From: an uncultured Blautia sp.
GTDB taxonomy: Bacteria > Bacillota > Clostridia > Lachnospirales > Lachnospiraceae
Assembly (NCBI GenBank): GCA_934373235.1
Contig: CAKROW010000089.1
Coordinates: 1 to 8,817 of the forward strand
DNA: 8,817 nt
Direction of reading: 5' to 3'
Position 1 is the first letter of the stretch; each line of letters starts with the position of its first letter. Below the pieces are notes generated by a model. The model saw only the letters and a list, made by a program, of their open reading frames with translations. It was not told the DNA's origin and did no database searches. A program made the translations under genes and the position numbers. This document shows, piece after piece, positions 1-4,946 of this stretch.

Positions 1-1020
1 CAGATCACCTGTATCACTTCCATCCGGCAGAAGATCGGGGGAAAGCAGAGCCTGAAATGTGTGGGGAAGAACCCAAGGCTGGCTCAGGCGAAGTCAAGGA
101 ACGACAAGAATATTTCAGGGCTGCTGAACCAGATTGAAGACAATGCGAAGACCGGGAAGATCGGGATCCACACGTTTACCAATGCTTCCGCACATGAGAT
201 CGGGCAGACAAAGGTAAAGCTGCTCAGTATTCAGTTTGCTTCTTCTGAGGAAAACCATATGCAGTTTTTTGCACAGGTTCTTGTGGATGTGGCTGCGGAT
301 CCGGTGGAGAGATCTGCGGAGGCTGCCGGGACTGTGGTGATTCCGTTTCCGGGCGGAAGCGGCGGAACTGGAAGTGGTACGGGTGGTTCTGATGGAACCG
401 GGGAGACACCGGATGCAGGAAATTCTGAAAATGGTGTGGCAGGGAATGAAGTTGGAAATACTTCCGGGAATGAGAATACAGGGAGTACGGATGATGTCTC
501 TGGTGGATCAGATTCCGGATCCGGATCAGGGGGTGGTTCGGAGGTTTCTGTGGATGTGAGCCTGCCGGTGAAGTGGCAGGAAGACGGACAGGCATTCTGT
601 CATGTGGTCTTTGAATTTAATAATGAGGAGATTGTGGAGCATTGTCCGGTGGAGACCTGGCATTCCGGGAAACATATTTTGTCACTGTATTATCCCATTG
701 AGAAGATTGTTGCCAATTATACGAATACGTTCAATGTGTATCTCTGGATGGAGAATGGCAGTGGGACGGTTGATGTGGGGGACTGCATTGCTTCTGTCAG
801 CGGACAGGCAATGGCGGCAGGGGACGCATGGGACGGAAAGCTTGAGGTGGAAGATTATACCAGGAGATTTGCCATTGGCGGTGGACTGGATGTGAATGGT
901 TTCCGGGAATCGCTGTCCATGCAGATGAAGGAGACGGTGAACAGAGGCTTTGAGGTGTATTTTGCTGAGAGAGCGGAAATCAGCGGTTTCTGCAGGCCGG
1001 TAGAAATGGAGGGTGTGTGA
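1..1020 (+). CDS. Phage tail / minor structural protein, 5'-truncated by the window edge
   Basis: The reading frame is open from base 1, before the first GTG at 61, so this is the C-terminal 339 residues of a longer protein. Three parts are visible: an N-terminal piece (about residues 1-110 of the fragment) ending in an alternating hydrophobic segment; a Gly/Ser/Thr/Asn-rich low-complexity linker (about 115-181) with repeated GGS/GSG units; and a C-terminal globular, probably beta-rich domain (about 182-339) with many aromatic residues. It sits directly upstream of a probable receptor-binding protein and the holin/endolysin pair, where siphovirus tail-tip proteins usually lie, which suggests a tail-associated structural or baseplate role. 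I recognise the general type but cannot name the family. Its stop overlaps the next start (TGATG), implying translational coupling. Confidence 0.7.
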   Translation, partial: QITCITSIRQKIGGKQSLKCVGKNPRLAQAKSRNDKNISGLLNQIEDNAKTGKIGIHTFTNASAHEIGQTKVKLLSIQFASSEENHMQFFAQVLVDVAADPVERSAEAAGTVVIPFPGGSGGTGSGTGGSDGTGETPDAGNSENGVAGNEVGNTSGNENTGSTDDVSGGSDSGSGSGGGSEVSVDVSLPVKWQEDGQAFCHVVFEFNNEEIVEHCPVETWHSGKHILSLYYPIEKIVANYTNTFNVYLWMENGSGTVDVGDCIASVSGQAMAAGDAWDGKLEVEDYTRRFAIGGGLDVNGFRESLSMQMKETVNRGFEVYFAERAEISGFCRPVEMEGV

Positions 1021-2420
1021 TGAAGTTGAAAGGTGAAATGGTCATTGAACTGACCGATACGAATACAGGTGCGGTGGAAACCGTGCAGGAGACGAACATG
1101 ATCACGGAGGCAGTGAATAATATTCTGGGGCTGAATCCCATGGGGATTTATCTGAAAGCCAGCGGGGAGTATGACAATTCTGTTTTGTGGAACGGGACGC
1201 TGCTTCCCATCTGCCCGAACATGATCGGAGGGATCCTGCTGTTTCCGGCAGTGCTGGAAGAAAAGGCGGACCATATTTACGAGCAGGGGAAGAACCTGCC
1301 GGTGGCTTATGCTTCCAACAATGTAAATTCCGGTTCTGATGTAGCGAGAGGAAGCCTGAACCAGACGGAGAGCAAGAAGCTGGACAATGGATATAAGTTT
1401 GTGTGGGAGTTTACTCCCAGCCAGGGGAATGGAAATATTGCGGCGGTGGCACTGACCAGTGCCCTGGGCGGGCAGAATGCTTTTGGCAGTGCGGCAGGGG
1501 ATGCCAGCACGTTCCTGCTTCTGAAAAAGGTGGATATCGGGGATATCCCGAAGGCGAGGCAGATGACACTGTTTGAGGCAGTGGAGCTGGATTTTGAAAA
1601 GAACCTGCTGTATTCCATCACCTTTGGGACTTCCAGTGTGACCATTACGAAGATCCGGATCCCGGTGTTTAACATCGGGCTGAATGAGAAGCTGGATGAT
1701 ACCACGTATACCGTACTGGAAGAGCAGACGCTGACAACGGAAAGCTTTACGTTCCTGGGGGATTATACAAAGTACGGGGAATTTATGGACGGGCATGACG
1801 GGTACTGGTATGGATTTTCCAATGAGCCGAATTCTTCCGGGGATGCGAAGATGGTGTGGATCCGGATCTCTAAAAAGGATTATTCCTTTACGGAGGGAAG
1901 CTGGACACTGTCCAAGGCGAAGCTTTCGGAAGTGGGTACAAGGGCAAAGGACGGTTCCTATCCGGAACGGAATGTAAAATGCTGTGTGAGGAAGGGGTAT
2001 CTGTATGTGCCTTCTTATGATAAGAAGGGAGTTTATAAGATCAATGTTGCAAATTCAGCGGATGTGACGCTGATCCCTCTGGGCTTTACTTCCAAGCTGA
2101 AATCCCTTGGGGAGGCTGGTTCCTGTGAGGTGTACATGACGCTTCTCGGGGACATGATCGTGGCAGGAGATTTCCAGATTACGGCGGATGACAGGGTGAT
2201 CAAGACACAGGGGAGCGCAAGGTTTGAAGCTATGGCAACGCCTTTGTTCCAGTATAAGAATTTTGTGTTTATGTGGGGCGGCAGTTACGGGAAGGAGCAC
2301 AGGTGTGCTTATCTTCTGACACCTTATCTGGCAAGTATCAATAATCTTTCGTCAGCGGTGGTGAAGAATACGGATAAGACTATGAAGATCACGTATACGC
2401 TGACGGAGGAAACAATGTAG
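1020..2420 (+). CDS. Probable tail-tip / receptor-binding structural protein (466 aa)
   Basis: I chose the ATG at 1020-1022, which shares its A with the preceding TGA, over the GTG at 1017. GGAGGG at 1008-1013 lies six bases upstream, ideal for re-initiation. The N-terminal ~55 residues look like an adaptor segment (acidic start, then NMITEAVNNILGLNPMG). A middle domain contains LPICPNMIGGILLFP, VAYASNNVNSGSDVARGS and KFVWEFTPSQGNG. The C-terminal ~250 residues have repeated aromatic/Gly strand patterns (GHDGYWYGF, KGYLYVPSYDKKGVYKI, KNFVFMWGGSYG), suggesting a beta-propeller-like or other all-beta receptor-binding fold. It resembles proteins commonly found in prophages of gut Lachnospiraceae between the tail genes and the holin; that is recall, not a search result. 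The fold and receptor role are inferred. A terminator-like hairpin begins about 40 bases after the stop. Confidence 0.65.
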   Translation: MKLKGEMVIELTDTNTGAVETVQETNMITEAVNNILGLNPMGIYLKASGEYDNSVLWNGTLLPICPNMIGGILLFPAVLEEKADHIYEQGKNLPVAYASNNVNSGSDVARGSLNQTESKKLDNGYKFVWEFTPSQGNGNIAAVALTSALGGQNAFGSAAGDASTFLLLKKVDIGDIPKARQMTLFEAVELDFEKNLLYSITFGTSSVTITKIRIPVFNIGLNEKLDDTTYTVLEEQTLTTESFTFLGDYTKYGEFMDGHDGYWYGFSNEPNSSGDAKMVWIRISKKDYSFTEGSWTLSKAKLSEVGTRAKDGSYPERNVKCCVRKGYLYVPSYDKKGVYKINVANSADVTLIPLGFTSKLKSLGEAGSCEVYMTLLGDMIVAGDFQITADDRVIKTQGSARFEAMATPLFQYKNFVFMWGGSYGKEHRCAYLLTPYLASINNLSSAVVKNTDKTMKITYTLTEETM

Positions 2421-2426
2421 GTCTTT

Positions 2427-2466
2427 CTGCCGTAAGGCATGAAGATAGAAAACTTATTTACGGCAG
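2427..2466 (+). promoter_or_regulatory. Candidate antiterminator hairpin between tail and lysis modules
   Basis: CTGCCGTAA at 2427-2435 is exactly complementary to TTACGGCAG at 2458-2466, giving a 9-bp stem with a 22-base loop. There is no T-run after it, so it is not itself a terminator. Its 3' arm shares bases 2462-2466 with the 5' arm of the following terminator hairpin, so the two structures cannot coexist. This geometry is typical of attenuators. The tail gene's stop codon ends only six bases before the stem, so a ribosome terminating there would cover part of the 5' arm. The pairing is seen; the switching role is inferred. Confidence 0.45.
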
Positions 2467-2492
2467 TTCTCAGAAATGGGGGCTGCTTTTTT
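2462..2492 (+). terminator. Intrinsic terminator between tail genes and holin
   Basis: Bases 2462-2472 pair with 2477-2487 (an 11-bp stem that includes several G-U pairs) around a GAAA tetraloop at 2473-2476, followed at once by six T (2487-2492). The holin ribosome site begins three bases after the T-run, leaving no space for a new promoter. Downstream lysis genes must therefore use read-through, antitermination or a promoter inside the tail gene. Confidence 0.7.
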
Positions 2493-2512
2493 CATGGGAG
2501 GAGGATTCTGGC

Positions 2513-2956
2513 ATGAAGGAATTTTGGAACTTTATTCAGATGGTTTTTATGGCTGTAGGCGGATGGCTGGGCTGGTTTATGGGAGGCTGTGACGGGCTTC
2601 TGTATGCATTGATCGCTTTTGTGGTGATCGATTATCTGACCGGGGTGATGTGTGCTTTTGCAGACCATACGCTTTCCAGTGAGGTGGGATTCCGGGGGAT
2701 CTGCAGGAAGGTGCTGATCTTTCTGTTGGTGGGAATGGCGAATATTCTGGATGTGGCTGTGATCGGGAACGGATCTGTGCTGAGGACAGCGGTGATCTTT
2801 TTCTATATTTCCAATGAGGGTGTGAGTTTGCTGGAGAATGCAGGGCATCTGGGGCTGCCAATCCCGCAGAAGATGAAGGAGGTGCTGGAACAGCTGCATG
2901 ACAAAAGTGAGGGAGTCTCCGATGATACATCAGAGGATGAGGAAGAAGGTGAATGA
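2513..2956 (+). CDS. Phage holin, Phage_holin_4 (toxin secretion/phage lysis) family
   Basis: A 147-aa membrane protein that should form the inner-membrane lesion through which, or together with which, the endolysin reaches peptidoglycan. Hydrophobic segments lie near residues 8-24, 28-50, 65-84 and 90-105. DYLTGVMCAF (40-49) and the ISNEGVSLLENAGHLGLPIP stretch (99-118) are characteristic of the Firmicutes holin family known as PF05105/TIGR01593. The C-terminus is soluble, with a basic/amphipathic helix (119-130) and then a very acidic tail (DDTSEDEEEGE); charged cytoplasmic tails are usual in holins and affect lysis timing. GGGAGGAGG at 2496-2504 is an excellent ribosome site eight bases before the ATG. 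The stop overlaps the endolysin start (ATGA at 2953-2956), a coupled lysis pair. Confidence 0.9.
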   Translation: MKEFWNFIQMVFMAVGGWLGWFMGGCDGLLYALIAFVVIDYLTGVMCAFADHTLSSEVGFRGICRKVLIFLLVGMANILDVAVIGNGSVLRTAVIFFYISNEGVSLLENAGHLGLPIPQKMKEVLEQLHDKSEGVSDDTSEDEEEGE

Positions 2957-4476
2957 TTATGGGATACAGTAATAGTTCTTTGGTGGCGTATACGTTGCTC
3001 AGTCCGAACCATTCCGGACTGAGAACGGAGCAGATTGACAGAATATCGCCGCACTGTGTAGTAGGTCAGTGTACAGCAGAAGGTCTGGGGGACTGGTTTC
3101 ATAAATCTTCTACCAAGGCTTCTTCGAATTATGGAATTGATAAGAATGGCCGGATCGGATTGTATGTGGAAGAGAAGAATCGCTCCTGGTGTACGTCCAG
3201 TAATGCGAATGATCAGAGGGCAGTGACGATTGAATGTGCTTCTGACAAGGCGGAACCGTATGCTATGCATCAGGTGGTTTATGACCGTCTGGTTGATCTG
3301 TGTGAGGATATCTGCAGAAGAAATGGAAAGAAAAAACTGCTCTGGTTTGGTGATAAAAATAAGTCTCTGAATTATCAGCCGAAGGCGGATGAAATGCTCA
3401 TTACCGTGCACCGGTGGTTTGCGAATAAGAGCTGTCCTGGAGACTGGCTTTATGCGAGACTGGGAAATCTGGCTGCGAAGGTTACTTCAAGACTTGGCAG
3501 CGGAAATGTGGAAGTGATTTCATCAGGGATGCAGGCCGGGGAATTTCGGGGGCTGACAGAAGAACAGGTGCTTGCAAAGGTTGGTCCCCTGTTTACCGCA
3601 GATCAGAAAAAATCAGGGATTCTTGCTTCGGTGTCTATGGCCCAGTTTATTCTGGAGAGCGGTTATGGAAAGAGTGAGCTTGCGTTGGGAGCCAATAACT
3701 GTTTTGGAATGAAGAAGTCACTTTCCGGTAATACCTGGAGTGGTTCGGTCTGGGATGGTGTGAGCATTTATAAAAAGAAGACACAGGAGCAGAAGGCAGA
3801 TGGAAGCTATGTGACAGTTACAGCGGAATTCAGAAAATATGCGAATGTAGAAGATTCCATTGCGGATCACAGTGCTTATCTGCTTGGCGCTAAGAATGGA
3901 GAGAAGCTCCGATATGACGGGCTGAAAGGATGCTCAGATTATAAGAAAGCAGTGCAGATCATTAAGGACGGTGGTTATGCTACCAGTCTTACTTATGTGA
4001 AAAAGCTCTGCAGTATTATAGAAAAATGGAAACTGACTAAGTGGGATGTGAAGAATTCTGGTGCTTCGGACGTTATGGTGAAGTATTACAGGGTAAGGAA
4101 GTCTTGGAAGGATGCTGGCTCTCAGCTTGGTGCTTATACTGTACTTGATAATGCTAAGGCAATGGCTGATAAACATGAAGGATATACTGTGTATGACTGG
4201 AATGGCAAGGCAGTGTATGGGGCTGAGGTTGATGTTGAAAGTGATTCTGATATAGAGTTTTCTAATGTGGATTGCCCATTCATGGTAAAGGTTGACATTG
4301 ATGATCTGAATATCAGGAAGAGTGCTGGAACGAATACTGCGAAGACTGGAAAGTATACCGGGAAGGGTGTATTTACCATCATGGAAGTCAGAGAAGGAAA
4401 AGGCTCTGATAAAGGATGGGGAAGATTGAAAAGCGGAGCGGGATGGATTAGTTTGGACTATTGCCAGAGCGTGTAA
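2953..4476 (+). CDS. Three-module endolysin: amidase + glucosaminidase + SH3-type wall-binding domain
   Basis: A 507-aa peptidoglycan hydrolase with no signal peptide, so it needs the upstream holin. Module 1 (about 15-170) is an N-acetylmuramoyl-L-alanine amidase of the Amidase_2/T7-lysozyme type: probable zinc ligands are H34, H153 and C161, with K159 in NKSCPGDW and Y60 in the YGID motif matching the T7 catalytic Lys and Tyr. Module 2 (about 200-362) is an FlgJ/LytG-like endo-beta-N-acetylglucosaminidase with AQFILESGYGKSELA (probable catalytic E235) and NNCFGMK. Residues 374-422 resemble the SPOR-like linker repeat of clostridial phage lysins (YYRVRKSW...LDNAKAMAD...GYTVYDWNGKAVY). Residues 441-507 form a bacterial SH3 domain (DLNIRKSAGT...GWGRLKSGAGWISLDYC). 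It may start at ATG 2953 or 2959; 2953 is preferred because it overlaps the holin stop. A long terminator hairpin follows. Confidence 0.93.
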   Translation: MIMGYSNSSLVAYTLLSPNHSGLRTEQIDRISPHCVVGQCTAEGLGDWFHKSSTKASSNYGIDKNGRIGLYVEEKNRSWCTSSNANDQRAVTIECASDKAEPYAMHQVVYDRLVDLCEDICRRNGKKKLLWFGDKNKSLNYQPKADEMLITVHRWFANKSCPGDWLYARLGNLAAKVTSRLGSGNVEVISSGMQAGEFRGLTEEQVLAKVGPLFTADQKKSGILASVSMAQFILESGYGKSELALGANNCFGMKKSLSGNTWSGSVWDGVSIYKKKTQEQKADGSYVTVTAEFRKYANVEDSIADHSAYLLGAKNGEKLRYDGLKGCSDYKKAVQIIKDGGYATSLTYVKKLCSIIEKWKLTKWDVKNSGASDVMVKYYRVRKSWKDAGSQLGAYTVLDNAKAMADKHEGYTVYDWNGKAVYGAEVDVESDSDIEFSNVDCPFMVKVDIDDLNIRKSAGTNTAKTGKYTGKGVFTIMEVREGKGSDKGWGRLKSGAGWISLDYCQSV

Positions 4477-4497
4477 GTGAATAGGGTTGTGGTGGTG

Positions 4498-4541
4498 AGC
4501 CTGTGGGTGTTGGGAGAGATTCTGATGCTTGCAGGCTTTTT
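4498..4541 (+). terminator. Intrinsic terminator after the endolysin
   Basis: AGCCTG at 4498-4503 pairs with CAGGCT at 4532-4537. The stem continues inward to 4514/4521 with many G-U pairs (17 bp in all) around the loop AGAGAT at 4515-4520, and runs into a TTTTT tract at 4537-4541. It closes the tail/lysis transcription unit. It shares sequence blocks with the terminator at 6954-6992. Confidence 0.75.
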
Positions 4542-4557
4542 ATATTGAATTGGACCG

Positions 4558-4579
4558 AAAATAATTCTATAATTATTTT
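4558..4579. repeat. A/T-rich perfect inverted repeat upstream of the cassette promoter
   Basis: AAAATAATT (4558-4566) and AATTATTTT (4571-4579) are exact reverse complements separated by CTAT. The repeat ends 10 bases before the -35 box at 4590. It could be a repressor/activator operator or an UP-element-like A/T tract. No protein can be assigned to it. Confidence 0.5.
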
Positions 4580-4589
4580 GAGAAAATGA

Positions 4590-4618
4590 TTGACAGACTG
4601 AAAGTAATTTGGTATTTT
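4590..4618 (+). promoter_or_regulatory. Sigma-A-type promoter for the small ORF / HEPN cassette
   Basis: A perfect -35 box TTGACA (4590-4595) is followed after exactly 17 bases by TATTTT (4613-4618), which matches the -10 consensus at four of six positions. Transcription should start near 4625, giving a leader of about 75 bases before the small ORF's ATG. The promoter lies just after the lysis terminator and between two inverted repeats, so the cassette appears to be transcribed independently of the late phage genes. Confidence 0.65.
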
Positions 4619-4624
4619 GTAATA

Positions 4625-4640
4625 TTCCACTAAAGTGGAA
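4625..4640. repeat. Inverted repeat at the predicted transcription start (operator or 5' hairpin)
   Basis: TTCCACT (4625-4631) and AGTGGAA (4634-4640) are perfect reverse complements separated by AA. Centred about 15 bases after the -10 box, this is where repressors commonly bind; in RNA it would form a hairpin at or near the 5' end, a feature that can stabilise short transcripts. The near-gapless dyad favours a dimeric DNA-binding protein over an RNA hairpin. A Shine-Dalgarno-like AAGGAGGG at 4639-4646 follows directly but has no proper start codon. Confidence 0.5.
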
Positions 4641-4701
4641 GGAGGGCAACATAGTACACCACATATTATCTTAGGGTTCTACCCAGGAAGGAGGTAGTGC
4701 T

Positions 4702-4869
4702 ATGAACTTGAATGTCACCATTGACTGGAAGTTTGTTGTTGCCCTTGGCACGGCAGCAGTTGGCGTAATCTTCGCTGTGAAGATGGACGGCGCTGCAGCT
4801 GAACGAGTATCAACCCATGCGGTTGACGCTTGCAAGGAGTATGCGATCGCTGGAAACAGCGACCGCTAG
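4702..4869 (+). CDS. Small single-span membrane protein (55 aa), function unknown
   Basis: ATG at 4702 has an ideal ribosome site, AAGGAGG at 4688-4694, seven bases upstream. The product has a short polar N-terminus (MNLNVTID), one hydrophobic segment (about residues 9-26, WKFVVALGTAAVGVIFAV), and a charged, probably amphipathic C-terminal part (about 27-55, KMDGAAAERVSTHAVDACKEYAIAG) with one cysteine. It has a dedicated promoter (4590-4618) and a dedicated terminator (4895-4922), which argues that the gene is real despite its size. It precedes the HEPN gene in the same orientation. Possible roles are a membrane sensor or partner for the HEPN protein, a type I toxin-like peptide, an antiholin-like lysis modulator, or an unrelated phage small protein; nothing in the sequence decides between these. 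The length and single span fit small toxic membrane peptides, but no antisense RNA promoter was identified. Confidence 0.72.
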   Translation: MNLNVTIDWKFVVALGTAAVGVIFAVKMDGAAAERVSTHAVDACKEYAIAGNSDR

Positions 4870-4894
4870 CTCCATATATGATGATGCGTGAGGG

Positions 4895-4922
4895 CACATA
4901 GTCTTCGGATTATGTGTTTTTT
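4895..4922 (+). terminator. UUCG-loop intrinsic terminator between the small ORF and the HEPN gene
   Basis: CACATAGTC (4895-4903) pairs with GATTATGTG (4908-4916) through nine continuous base pairs (one G-U) around a TTCG tetraloop, and six T follow (4917-4922). This is a textbook factor-independent terminator. It lies only five bases upstream of the HEPN gene's ribosome site, so the promoter at 4590 would yield mostly a ~300-base transcript of the small ORF, with the HEPN mRNA made by read-through. Confidence 0.85.
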
Positions 4923-4927
4923 AGTAT

Positions 4928-4937
4928 AAAGGAAAGG
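4928..4937 (+). promoter_or_regulatory. Ribosome binding site that sets the HEPN gene start
   Basis: AAAGGAAAGG lies nine bases before ATG 4947. The in-frame ATG at 4938 abuts it with no spacing, and the ATG at 4914 lies inside the terminator stem, so neither is a plausible start. A weaker GGATGAGG (4936-4943) also precedes 4947. Confidence 0.6.
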
Positions 4938-4946
4938 ATGAGGCCG

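Noticed and set aside
855..1796. Long minus-strand open frame (313 codons) opposite the tail genes
   Set aside because: It is the antisense shadow of two well-supported tail genes, has no ribosome site, spans their overlap, and its translation (rich in His, Arg, Gln and Pro) looks like no real protein.
2803..3411. Minus-strand open frame of 202 codons opposite the holin/endolysin junction
   Set aside because: It lies antisense to two confidently recognised lysis genes and its translation shows low-complexity serine runs from the reversed acidic tail of the holin; no promoter or ribosome site was seen.
4639..4674. Leader mini-ORF after the AAGGAGGG at 4639-4646
   Set aside because: The only codon at suitable spacing is ATA (4651), giving a seven-codon frame to TAG; ATA starts are too rare to support a leader peptide without other evidence.
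4477..4701. tRNA or structured non-coding RNA gene in the lysis-cassette gap
   Set aside because: No cloverleaf, T-loop (GTTCRA) or CCA end was seen; the gap is explained by a terminator, a promoter and two inverted repeats.
4925..4930. TATAAA as a -10 box giving the HEPN gene its own promoter
   Set aside because: The matching -35 position reads TCTTCG (two of six), and transcription would start at or after the ribosome site, so it is probably just A/T-rich spacer.
4914..4946. Earlier ATG starts (4914, 4938) for the HEPN gene
   Set aside because: 4914 is inside the terminator stem, and 4938 touches the ribosome site with no spacing. ATG 4947 has correct spacing.
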